From positions 3,286,001-3,350,000 of the forward strand of contig NZ_CP139969.1 of assembly GCF_034424645.1 (NCBI RefSeq): a stretch of 64,000 nucleotides of DNA. The letters are read 5' to 3'. The position numbers were made by a program, and so were the translations under genes. Below, in pieces: positions 29,975 through 37,719 of the stretch. How positions within the stretch are numbered: the first letter of the stretch is position 1; the number at the start of each line of letters is the position of its first letter. The stretch is from Bordetella avium (GTDB lineage: Bacteria > Pseudomonadota > Gammaproteobacteria > Burkholderiales > Burkholderiaceae_B). The notes below the pieces were generated by a model, which made no database searches, was not told the origin of the DNA, and was given only the letters and a program-made list of their open reading frames with translations.

Positions 29975-31249
29975 ATGCAGATTGATGTCTTCTTCCGGGA
30001 CGTCCTGCTAGGGGTTCTTGATCGCGATGACCAGGACCATTTCACGTTCACTTATGCGCCCTCGGTGCCCGCCAAGCATGCGCTCGCTATCGGCATGCCC
30101 ATAACCCAGCGAGAATGGAAGAGCAGAACGCTGTTCCCGATATTCCAAGTTTCTTATCCAGAAGGATTTCTGGAACGATTGCTCGAAAAGCGTCTGGACA
30201 ACGAAGGCATGCACGCATCCGAGCTGGACACGCTGTTGGCCAGCGGCCAGAAGCGAATCGGCAATCTCCGCCTAGTTCCTCACGGCGAGCTCCCCAGAGC
30301 TCGCCCTCTTGAACTGATGTATGCGGGCGCCGACTTCGAAGCGTCTTGCTTGGCCGATTTGGATAGAGTCGCCATCGGGAACCTGCCCGGCATCTCTGGT
30401 GGCTTCCCTAAGTACCTCAGCTCTGCACCAAGTCAAGATTCGTCCTCGTCGGAACCCCTCTGGATCGTCAAAACCAATGATGCCGATCACCCCGAGCTAA
30501 CCGTGCTTGAGTTCTTTGGCATGGAAGTCTCTAGGCGCATGGGGCTTCCGACCGCGACTACCGTACTATCCCCCGATGGGGAGCATCTGTACGTCAAGCG
30601 CTTCGATGTCGCCGAAGACGGTACGGCACTTCAGTTTGAGGACGCATGTTCGCTGCTGGGGCGGCCTGCCCGCGATAAATATGCGAGTTCCATTGAACGG
30701 GTGATACGTATTATCCGCAGCACCGTAGCTCCCGAAGCGGCGGCTCGAAGCTGCGCGGACCTGTTTGGCCAATACATCCTGGCATCTGCGATTCGCAACG
30801 GAGACGCGCATCTCAAAAACTTTGGCGTGCTCTATTCGCCCGGTTCAAGCCCGCGGCTATCTCCCGCCTAAGACGTGCTAACCATGGGAGCCTACGCGCC
30901 ACGCGCCAATAATGGCGACGCACTGGATGGCATGGCGCTCACATTACGAGGCACGCGGCGCTGGCCAAGTCAAGCCGATCTCGACGCGCTAGCGCGCCTT
31001 TGCGGGGTTTCCTCCCTGGAGAAACAAGACTGGTATGAGCGGCTGGGCGCAGCGATCATCGGCGTCAGTCGGGAAGTGGAGAAGTTCTGTTATGACAGCC
31101 GCGCCCTCCCCACCGTTAAAAGGCTTGTAAGAATGCTGGAGCTATGGTCGATCGGCTGCGCCCACATATCGCCGAGCGCCAGCTCAGCCGCACTAAGGGT
31201 CAGTCGCGGGCAAGCGGCCTCCAAGCTTTGCAAATCAACGGAGGGGTGA
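29975..31249 (+). pseudogene. hipA: hipA-like kinase gene interrupted by a stop codon
   Basis: A HipA-family serine/threonine kinase toxin. Residues 1-298 are open. They include an N-terminal HipA couple-like domain, GISGGFPKY, the phosphate-binding lysine region SEPLWIVKTNDADHPELTVLEFF in pattern, YVKRFDV, and the catalytic loop NGDAHLKNFGVLY. At 30869-30871 a TAA replaces the Tyr codon of the conserved LSPAYD motif. The same frame then continues (DVLTMGAYAPRANNGDALDG, KRLVRML) to 31249, so one substitution truncates the kinase before its metal-binding Asp. ATG 29975 has GGAGG 9 bases upstream. There is no HipB antitoxin next to it. Confidence 0.85.
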
Positions 31250-31358
31250 CTTTGGTCGAAGCCAGAGTTATTTAACAAAAAACCCGGCAACCACAACGGA
31301 AAAATGCAGATCGTAACAAAATATATGCATCGAAAAATTTACTGACAGTGAAAAAATA

Positions 31359-31386
31359 TTGACTTCTGTCTGCATCTCTGTAGCAT
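31359..31386 (+). promoter_or_regulatory. Candidate sigma-70 promoter of ncRNA/RT operon
   Basis: TTGACT (31359-31364) and TAGCAT (31381-31386) are separated by 16 bases, close to the sigma-70 consensus, in an AT-rich stretch that begins at about 31265. Transcription would start near 31392, just before the first hairpin of the structured region. Confidence 0.55.
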
Positions 31387-31389
31387 GTC

Positions 31390-31590
31390 GCTTGGAGGGG
31401 CGTTTCGCCCCGGCGCTCTTTAAACGGTCGATTTCATCGTTGCACAAGCATGGCGTGGTAGGACTGCATCGCTCTTGAGGTGATGCACTCGTTTGATTGA
31501 AGTCTCCCCCTCGCTGCCTGCCCGTCCCCTCGCCCCACCCGGCCCGAGTCGTACGTAGCAGGAAAGCTGCACACCTTGCGACTCTGTCTT
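31390..31590 (+). ncRNA. Candidate retron msr-msd non-coding RNA region
   Basis: A gene-free region between a promoter and the RT operon with several stems. GGGGCG-TTT-CGCCCC (31397-31411) is a perfect 6-bp hairpin whose loop area reads GTTTCG, the kind of U-rich loop found in retron msr stems. TGCATC/GATGCA (31465-31487) is a second stem. The third is 31546-31584, with outer arms GAGTCG/CGACTC and an inner stem GCAG/CTGC. I could not identify a convincing a1/a2 pair or branching guanosine, so the boundaries and the ncRNA assignment are inference. Confidence 0.35.
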
Positions 31591-31742
31591 GGCTGTACTC
31601 ATCGTTGTCCAGATACCGGTCTATGCCGTATCTGCACCGCAGGCTACATGCGAAGCACGCGTCACAAAGTATGGGAAGCTGTTGGTTGGGATGTGGTTTG
31701 TGGTGTTAGCTCTTCTCCGTTCGGCCATTGCTTGTGGAAGCT

Positions 31743-31756
31743 GGGCAATTTTGCCC
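31743..31756 (+). other. Short hairpin just before the small ORF
   Basis: GGGCAA-TT-TTGCCC forms a perfect 6-bp stem with one further G-C and a G-T pair outside. It lies about 20 bases before the start codon and next to the GGAGAG ribosome site. It may separate the upstream RNA from the translated part of the operon. Confidence 0.4.
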
Positions 31757-31775
31757 GGACTTGGAGAGATCCGAA

Positions 31776-32033
31776 ATGAAGTCAGACCAGTTGAAAGCCT
31801 GCATCGAAGCGCTTCGCGCGTTTCATCAGGAAAAGCACCATGAGCTAAACACCAGCGTCAATAGTGAGTTAACGGCAATCATCGCTGCATTGGAGGATTG
31901 CCAGGAAGCAGCGGCAAACAAGCCCCGAGTTTCTTACGAAACCTGCCAAAAGGCATTGGAACTAATGGCTAAAGGCCTGTCGGTCGTAACGAACCTCAGC
32001 GCATTGATTGATCGATTCTTCCACTCGGATTGA
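31776..32033 (+). CDS. Small helical protein, first gene of the RT operon
   Basis: 85 residues, predicted entirely helical and acidic, without membrane segment or signal peptide. The sequence (MKSDQLKACIEALRAFHQEK to the end LIDRFFHSD) has no motif I recognise. GGAGAG sits 9 bases before the ATG, and HTH, RT and two DUF4238 genes follow in tight series, so it is likely a real part of the system. It might be an adaptor, antitoxin-like or RNA-binding partner. Function unknown. Confidence 0.65.
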   Translation: MKSDQLKACIEALRAFHQEKHHELNTSVNSELTAIIAALEDCQEAAANKPRVSYETCQKALELMAKGLSVVTNLSALIDRFFHSD

Positions 32034-32069
32034 TGCAGCAAACCACCATTTCCATATTTAGGAAAAAAC

Positions 32070-32372
32070 ATGAACCTTGGTCGCGCCATCACGCTCTGTA
32101 GAAAGCAGCGTGGGTTCAATCAAGCGGCTCTCGCTGAAAAAGCGGAGATTTCCGTCTCATACCTTTCGCTGCTTGAACAGAACAAGCGAAAGGACCCAAC
32201 GCTCACTACCATCCAGAGAATTTCGGAAGCCTTGGGCATCCCGTCTGGAATCTTGTTTTTTCTAGCGGCGGACAAGACTGAGCTATCAGGTCTGCCGGTC
32301 GAACTGCAAGAGAAACTGTCCTTTGCTGCGCTACAGCTGCTGCATGAGTCGTCCGAACAGACCCTTATATAA
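32070..32372 (+). CDS. XRE-family HTH protein of the RT operon
   Basis: 100 residues. A Cro/C1-type helix-turn-helix occupies residues 5-60 (GRAITLCRKQRGFNQAALAEKAEISVSYLSLLEQNKR in pattern), with the typical DPTLTTIQRISEALGIPSGILFFLA. A helical tail follows. AGGAAAA precedes the ATG. The 3' end overlaps the RT gene by 29 bases, so the two are coexpressed. It is either the operon repressor or, as in retron types with an HTH partner, part of the effector. The family is clear; the role is inferred. Confidence 0.88.
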   Translation: MNLGRAITLCRKQRGFNQAALAEKAEISVSYLSLLEQNKRKDPTLTTIQRISEALGIPSGILFFLAADKTELSGLPVELQEKLSFAALQLLHESSEQTLI

Positions 32373-33321
32373 GGGCGACGAGATCGCCAGTTCTGATGCC
32401 CTGGCAGAGGTGCTCGGACTGACTTCTCCACAACTACATCAACTGGCTGCCAACGCCAGCAAGATGTATCGTGAGAACCCCCAGCGCAAGAAGGATGGGT
32501 CTTTGCGCATGACATGGGATGCACACCCTCAACTGAAGAAGGCTCAGAAGCAGATCAACCTGCGAATTTTTGGTCGAATCTTATTTCCGTTGTACCTGCA
32601 AGGAAGCATCCGAGATCGGGCATATCCCAGAGATTACGCACGAAACGCGAACATCCATTCGGGCGCCGCCGTCACCATCGCGATCGACATTCAAGATTTT
32701 TTCCCCAGCATCACTCCGGATCAGGTCCTGTCTGCATGGCTTGGGGTATGCCATTTCCCCTGGCAAGTAGCTGAGTTGCTTACCCGGTTGACCACGAAGG
32801 ATAGCTTCCTTCCCCAAGGCGCACCGACTAGCAGCTACTTGGCTAACCTGGTGCTATGGGAAAACGAGCACGAGCTTGTGCGAACTCTTCAAACGCGAGG
32901 CTGGCACTATTCCAGACTAACGGACGACATCACGCTCTCGAAGAAAGCACCCGTCGAAAAAGACGAAATCACCCGCACCACATGCACAGCGATCGGCTTC
33001 ATCCAGCGCAACGGATTCACCGTCAAGCGTTCCAAGCTTAAGGTGATGAAGCGCAACGTCCCCATGACTGTCAACAACTTGGTTATCAATGAGCACCCTG
33101 CGCTGCCCAAGGCTGAACGCCGCCAAATCCGAGCTCAATTGCACCAGGCGAAACTCGCTCTTGCGTCTGGCGCCCTAGTCGACGCTCAAGCCATCAACAG
33201 TGCACGCGGAAAGGTCGGGAAAGTAGTCCGCTTTCACCCGCAGCTCGGCGCCAAGATGAAGGGTGAGCTCGATCAAGAATTAGACTCCTGGACAGTCCGG
33301 CAATTGAATGATGAAGGCTGA
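32344..33321 (+). CDS. Retron-type reverse transcriptase
   Basis: 325 residues from the ATG at 32344; an ATG 7 codons earlier is possible. RT palm motifs are present: IDIQDFFPSI (first catalytic Asp, residue 115), LPQGAPTSSYLANL (residues 157-169) and SRLTDDITLSK (DD at 194-195). NANIH at 101-105 matches the retron-specific NAxxH motif, and TVNNLVIN at 242-249 occupies the place of the usual VTGLVVN. There is no maturase or endonuclease domain, so it is not a group II intron protein. It would reverse-transcribe a dedicated ncRNA into msDNA. The first position of YxDD is Leu and the TG of VTG is NN, both unusual. Confidence 0.9.
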   Translation: MSRPNRPLYKGDEIASSDALAEVLGLTSPQLHQLAANASKMYRENPQRKKDGSLRMTWDAHPQLKKAQKQINLRIFGRILFPLYLQGSIRDRAYPRDYARNANIHSGAAVTIAIDIQDFFPSITPDQVLSAWLGVCHFPWQVAELLTRLTTKDSFLPQGAPTSSYLANLVLWENEHELVRTLQTRGWHYSRLTDDITLSKKAPVEKDEITRTTCTAIGFIQRNGFTVKRSKLKVMKRNVPMTVNNLVINEHPALPKAERRQIRAQLHQAKLALASGALVDAQAINSARGKVGKVVRFHPQLGAKMKGELDQELDSWTVRQLNDEG

Positions 33322-33322
33322 A

Positions 33323-34351
33323 ATGCCCGAATTCCGCAAAAACAATCACTACGTGCCGCAGCTTTACCTAAAGCAGTGGGCTACAGAGGGCAGGATCCAG
33401 ACCTACCGGCTTCTCGTCCCGCGCGCAAACATCCCACTGTGGAAGAAGCACTCGCTACGAGGCATAGCCTCCCATCAGCATCTGTACACGTACCTGATTG
33501 GCCAAGAAGAAACAGACGAGTTCGAACGATGGCTTGCCCAGGAGTTTGAAAACCCTGCTACAGAAGCCATACGACGGGCAGTCAATAATGAGCGGATGAC
33601 GGCCGAACATTGGAAAGCCCTGATCCGCTTCACAGTTGCGCAGGATGTACGCACTCCGGCAAGTTTGGTGAATTTCTTGAGCCGGCAACAAGAAACCCTA
33701 CCATCTCTCATAAACGAGACCCTTGAGAACTCCGTCAGAGTCCTTGAAGAAATGGCCAGGACCGGTGCCAGACCTCCAACGCCACAACCAACTACTTCGG
33801 GTGCCTTTCCATTCAAGGTGACCACCGAGAGGAATCCGAATGGGGAGGGGGATGGAACCATCCGAACCGAAATGGTCGTTGGAAGAAGCCTCTGGCTATG
33901 GAGCCTGCGACATCTCCTGACCGAAACGATCAAGAAGGTCCCAGACAGCCGTTGGACCATCATTCATGCACCCGACGGCATCTCGTGGCCGACGACCGAC
34001 CACCCTGTCGTCAAGCTCAGATACATGAGTGCTGATAGCTACACCTACGGCGGAGGCTGGGGAGTTCCCAAGTGCGATGTTTTCATGCCGCTCAGTCCCA
34101 AACATCTGCTGCACCACTTCGTAGGTCGAAGAAGTTGGCCGAGAGGTGCCATACTCGATGTAGTCACTGCGCAGCGGATTAGAAGGATCATTATTGAACA
34201 TGCCCACCGCTACGTTTTCGACAAAGAGGAGAGCGATGTTCCTCGCATCCTCCCCAGAAGAGTGAGTTTGGCCGACTACCAGCAAGAACAGGCTACTTGG
34301 AAAAACTGGCATCGGGAGCAGAGTGAGGCTGAGATGGATTTTTCGAAATAG
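33323..34351 (+). CDS. DUF4238 protein 1, downstream of RT
   Basis: 342 residues, soluble. The N-terminus has the DUF4238 signature KNNHYVPQLYLKQW. A helical middle (NERMTAEHWKALIRFTVAQ) follows, then the second family motif SWPTTDHPVVKL at roughly two thirds of the length, and a C-terminal part with FMPLSPKHLLHHFVGRR. The family's activity is not established to my knowledge; the conserved His-Tyr and Asp residues could form a catalytic site. ATG 33323 is preceded by GAAGG and begins one base after the RT stop; ATGs at 33308 and 33311 are alternatives. Candidate effector of the system. Confidence 0.85.
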   Translation: MPEFRKNNHYVPQLYLKQWATEGRIQTYRLLVPRANIPLWKKHSLRGIASHQHLYTYLIGQEETDEFERWLAQEFENPATEAIRRAVNNERMTAEHWKALIRFTVAQDVRTPASLVNFLSRQQETLPSLINETLENSVRVLEEMARTGARPPTPQPTTSGAFPFKVTTERNPNGEGDGTIRTEMVVGRSLWLWSLRHLLTETIKKVPDSRWTIIHAPDGISWPTTDHPVVKLRYMSADSYTYGGGWGVPKCDVFMPLSPKHLLHHFVGRRSWPRGAILDVVTAQRIRRIIIEHAHRYVFDKEESDVPRILPRRVSLADYQQEQATWKNWHREQSEAEMDFSK

Positions 34352-34354
34352 CAA

Positions 34355-35353
34355 ATGATGCAGAAGAAAAGACACCATTACGTTCCTAAAGCCTACCTCA
34401 AAGCGTTCTGCGACAGTGCAGGACGGCTGCTGGTCTATCGGAAGGACAAGCCCGACGAGCCCCTACGGGTTACACCGGACGCGACCCAATTCCAGGGGTA
34501 TTACTACTCTCAGCCGACACCAGACGGCGGTGTGGACAACAATACCTTGGAGGACTTCTTCTCTGAAATAGAAAGCGACTGGCCTCAGATTGTCGCTAAA
34601 CTTCATCGAAGGGAGAACGTCAACAATAGCTTGGAAGCCATTTTTCAATTCATGGCGTTGCAGCGTGCCCGAGTCCCAGCGAGCCGAGATGCAGTCGAAG
34701 CAGCGCTCGCTTCGACTGTCAAGGCTACGATGAAGGCCATGCTAGCTGCGGGAGCCCTTCCTCCCCCACCGACGGGGCTTGAAAATCTCCCTGACCTAGT
34801 TGAGATAGCGATTGATCCGCACCAAAGCATCCATGCCATGGTGACGATCATTCAAAGTATGGGCCCGATCTATGACAAGATCGGGCTAGTGGCGATCCAC
34901 AACGCGACGTCACGTCCGTTCTTGACAAGCGACAACCCCGTTGCATGGTTTGACCCATCCCTGCCCTTCGAAAGCCAGCTTCCATACGCGCTGAGTCCTG
35001 ATGGGCCAATTACTCTCCAGTTTCCTATTAGCCCGACCGTCCTTCTCCTTGGAGGCACTCAGTACCGAGAGCCCTTTGCAGCTAAAGGGCTCGTGCACTG
35101 TGACGCCCCTCACGACACGTGGGTGGAGCACATCAACGCTCAAACATGCAGGTTTGGGTACAACGCCGTGATCTCACAAGGTGCGGGCCAAGAATATCTG
35201 ATTAAACAATTTGCCGCGGTATCACCCGTGCATCAGGCTGTATTGGCGCCATCCATCGACGGAGCCGTATTGCATCGGCAGGTGTTCGGGCCCCGACGGC
35301 CCAAGCCCAAATGGCGCGATGAGCCTCAAGCGAGCCCAAGAGCGTCCTCATAG
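34355..35353 (+). CDS. DUF4238 protein 2, last gene of RT operon
   Basis: 332 residues. Signature motifs are KRHHYVPKAYLKAF at the N-terminus and FLTSDNPVAWFDP in the second half, followed by LQFPISPTVLLLGG. It belongs to the same family as its upstream neighbour but is clearly divergent from it: only the motifs and overall layout are shared. It starts 4 bases after the previous stop codon. Keeping two different paralogues in one operon suggests they form a heteromeric complex or have distinct effector and regulator roles. Function unknown. Confidence 0.85.
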   Translation: MMQKKRHHYVPKAYLKAFCDSAGRLLVYRKDKPDEPLRVTPDATQFQGYYYSQPTPDGGVDNNTLEDFFSEIESDWPQIVAKLHRRENVNNSLEAIFQFMALQRARVPASRDAVEAALASTVKATMKAMLAAGALPPPPTGLENLPDLVEIAIDPHQSIHAMVTIIQSMGPIYDKIGLVAIHNATSRPFLTSDNPVAWFDPSLPFESQLPYALSPDGPITLQFPISPTVLLLGGTQYREPFAAKGLVHCDAPHDTWVEHINAQTCRFGYNAVISQGAGQEYLIKQFAAVSPVHQAVLAPSIDGAVLHRQVFGPRRPKPKWRDEPQASPRASS

Positions 35354-35651
35354 TTTCCCCCATAAGCGCCCAAGCAATATAAGGAATACTTCACGCCGGA
35401 CTTTTCGTCAAACTTATGCTTACTTGAAGTCAAAAGCTGGATGGACCGCCTCGCGAACATGGTATACCGAGCCGCAGCGGACGTACTTCGAGAGCTAACT
35501 TCGCTCTGACATGGCGCAATAGACACCATGTCGGAAAATGCATGTGCTGAGCACGTGTTTGCTGAATGCGTATGAAGGACTAGCTAGAATTACCATCCAC
35601 CTACGCCACTTGATGCGGCAGCCGGCAACACCGCGCCGACGTTGCTGGCCA
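35354..35651. other. Intergenic stretch between convergent RT operon and relaxase gene
   Basis: 298 bases with no gene I can support and no strong terminator hairpin. Confidence 0.4.
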
Positions 35652-37130
35652 TCAACGCGCCCGAGGAACCTGCCCACGGCTTCGATCCTGAGCTACGCTC
35701 GCGCCCCAGTGAGCTATCCAGTCACTGCGCTCTTGTTCAGCCAGACGGCAGATCTCGACGTGTTCGCGTTGGATCCCTTCCCTCTTTGTGACAATCGCGC
35801 ATTCCCGCTGTCGCGCCTGACCGACAGCAGCCTCGACTTGGGTGCGGAAATCCACCAAACCCCTGCTTCGTAGAACCTCAATTTCGACCTTGCACACCTG
35901 GTCTAAGCGGTTCCGTACCTGATCGACTACTGCCACAGCAGCAGCATAGGTCTGCCGCGACTGATCAACCAGATAAGTAACTCGTCGCATGGCGCAAGCC
36001 GCATCCTGGGCTTGCTGCTCGACCACGACGAGAGCTCTCTGCCTAAGACCGCGCCGGTGGAACCAAGCGCGGATAGGGTGCTCCTGTGGCCAACAGGCTA
36101 GGCTGCATTGCGCCTTGTTGGCAAGCATTTCAACCTTTTGATGAATCAGGGAAATACGCTTCACTCGAGCTTCGGCACGGTCGTGACGCGTCGTAGCCTC
36201 CTTGAGAGCACTCGTAGCACCCACAACGGCGGGAGCAGCCGCCAAAAGTTGCCTCATGTCATGCTCGATCATTTCCGCTTCTAAAGTCAGATCAGCAGAG
36301 GGGCGTTCAGCGCTAATGCGCATGGATATCTCGAGCCGCGCCTGATCCACCTGAGTCTGCAAAGCCTGGACGCATGCGCGAGCGCGCGCTTCGGCGCATT
36401 TGCCAACCGCGGCCTCGCGGGCGCGCTCGCCCATGACCTCGCGGTCGGCCACTTGCCTGTCCTGCCGAATCCGGGATGACTGCCCGGTACGACGCTCGAC
36501 GGCGGCAGCATGAGGGCCGAGATGCGCGGCGGCTTCCCGCATGGTCATTCCTTGTTCCCTCAAGCTTCTATGATCGATTCGCACGCCCAGGCCCGCTAGC
36601 TCAAGATGCGCGTTCGCCAAGTTCGCCCACGCTACACGCCATCCTTGCAACTGTTCCTTCGAGTTCCAACTCCGCTCCTTCTTTCCGAATCCACTGCTTT
36701 CAACCGTGCGTGTGGTCGCCATCACATGAAAGTGCGGATTTTCGCCTTCGAGGTCATGCAGGTTCAGCTGCACCACCATGCCCTTGTCGACCATCTCGCG
36801 TTGAACAAAGGCGCGGGCCAGAGCTAGCTGCTGTTTCCGGTCTAGTTCACGCGGCAGTGCGACGTTGAACTCGCGGCAAAGCTGGGCATCTTTTCGGCGA
36901 TCTGTCTGCTCAACATGGTTCCACAACTCGGACCGATCGAGCATCCAGGTGGGAGCATTGGACGGCACCATGATCTCGTCGTGAAACACTCCTCCCTTGC
37001 GCGTGAAATCATGGATCTCACCGGTCCGAGCATCAACCATTTTCGCGCCGGCCCGATATGCCGCCGCAGCAACAGAAGAGCGTCCGACAGACCGGCCAAT
37101 GATCTGAGCAGAAAAGTGATAAATGGCCAC
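35652..37130 (-). CDS. mobA: MobA/MobL family relaxase
   Basis: A 492-residue conjugative relaxase of the MobQ group. It starts (GTG at 37130, with GGAAG upstream) AIYHFSAQIIGRSVGRSSVAAAAYRAG, with the family tyrosine. The metal-binding histidine motif is NPHFHVMATTR. About 190 residues of N-terminal relaxase domain are followed by a long alanine/arginine-rich coiled-coil region. It nicks the oriT found just upstream of its own gene and pilots the strand into the recipient through a helper conjugation system. Confidence 0.9.
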   Translation of the reverse strand: MAIYHFSAQIIGRSVGRSSVAAAAYRAGAKMVDARTGEIHDFTRKGGVFHDEIMVPSNAPTWMLDRSELWNHVEQTDRRKDAQLCREFNVALPRELDRKQQLALARAFVQREMVDKGMVVQLNLHDLEGENPHFHVMATTRTVESSGFGKKERSWNSKEQLQGWRVAWANLANAHLELAGLGVRIDHRSLREQGMTMREAAAHLGPHAAAVERRTGQSSRIRQDRQVADREVMGERAREAAVGKCAEARARACVQALQTQVDQARLEISMRISAERPSADLTLEAEMIEHDMRQLLAAAPAVVGATSALKEATTRHDRAEARVKRISLIHQKVEMLANKAQCSLACWPQEHPIRAWFHRRGLRQRALVVVEQQAQDAACAMRRVTYLVDQSRQTYAAAVAVVDQVRNRLDQVCKVEIEVLRSRGLVDFRTQVEAAVGQARQRECAIVTKREGIQREHVEICRLAEQERSDWIAHWGASVAQDRSRGQVPRAR

Positions 37131-37152
37131 AGCGATGCTTCCAGGTTTTGTA

Positions 37153-37245
37153 AGTCGGCCCGCCGACGCGCAGCCCGGAACGGGCGAAGGGGTCAAGGGC
37201 GGAGCCCTTGCGCACCATTGACGGAGTCAATGTATAAGTGCGCCA
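37153..37245. other. oriT: RSF1010/MobQ-type origin of transfer
   Basis: TAAGTGCGCC (37235-37244) is identical to the conserved RSF1010-family nick region. It is preceded by the inverted repeat CATTGAC-GGA-GTCAATG (37216-37232), and before that by CAAGGGC-GGA-GCCCTTG (37194-37210), which has the same GGA loop, and by GTCGGC-CC-GCCGAC (about 37154-37167). It lies between the divergent relaxase and MobC-like genes, as in IncQ-like plasmids. Confidence 0.85.
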
Positions 37246-37368
37246 TTCCATGGGGGCCGCTCAATCGGCGCGGGCCTTCGGCAGAGATTCAAGCATATCT
37301 ATGCCGCTGTACGTTGCAACTCAGGTTAAGGGCAAATATCCTGGATTTTTTAAGCAGCGGAGGACAGT

Positions 37369-37719
37369 ATGTCGAGCCTACTGAGGGCACAGGCCAAAGT
37401 CGATGAGCTCGCCAAGAAGCTTAGCCAAGCCAAGGCGCCGGAGCAGGCGATCCGAGCGCGGAATCGCAGCAAGACCAACAAAGCTGAACGAGCTGCCGAT
37501 ACGCGTCGCAAGGTTCTGGTAGGAGCCTTTGTAATGGCTCAAACGGGTGGAAAGGTATCGGGCATGACCCTGCATGGGGCAAGATTCACTGACTACCTCA
37601 CGAGAGATAGCGATCGAGCCCTGTTCGGCCTTTCACCCTTAGCCGCTGACGGGGCTGCTCAGCCAGAAGGACTTCCTACCCTAAAGGCCAAAACGCCACA
37701 CCTAGGGCACTCCGATTGA
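37369..37719 (+). CDS. mobC: MobC/TraD-like mobilization accessory protein
   Basis: 116 residues. It has an N-terminal coiled coil rich in Lys, Ala and Gln (RAQAKVDELAKKLSQAK), the basic segment RAADTRRKVLVGAFVMA, and the C-terminal TRDSDRALFGLSPL motif found in mobilization accessory proteins of MobQ elements. GGAGG lies 7 bases before the ATG. It is divergent from the relaxase across oriT and likely helps melt or bind it. Its last 61 bases overlap the convergent rep gene. Confidence 0.8.
   Translation: MSSLLRAQAKVDELAKKLSQAKAPEQAIRARNRSKTNKAERAADTRRKVLVGAFVMAQTGGKVSGMTLHGARFTDYLTRDSDRALFGLSPLAADGAAQPEGLPTLKAKTPHLGHSD

Noticed and set aside
29975..31249. Complete HipBA toxin-antitoxin module
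   Set aside because: The kinase is interrupted by a stop codon and no HTH antitoxin gene is found immediately upstream. The XRE gene at 32070 belongs to the RT operon.
32344..33321. Diversity-generating retroelement or group II intron RT
   Set aside because: No template/variable repeat pair or Avd-like gene was seen, and the protein lacks maturase and endonuclease domains. The NAxxH motif favours a retron.
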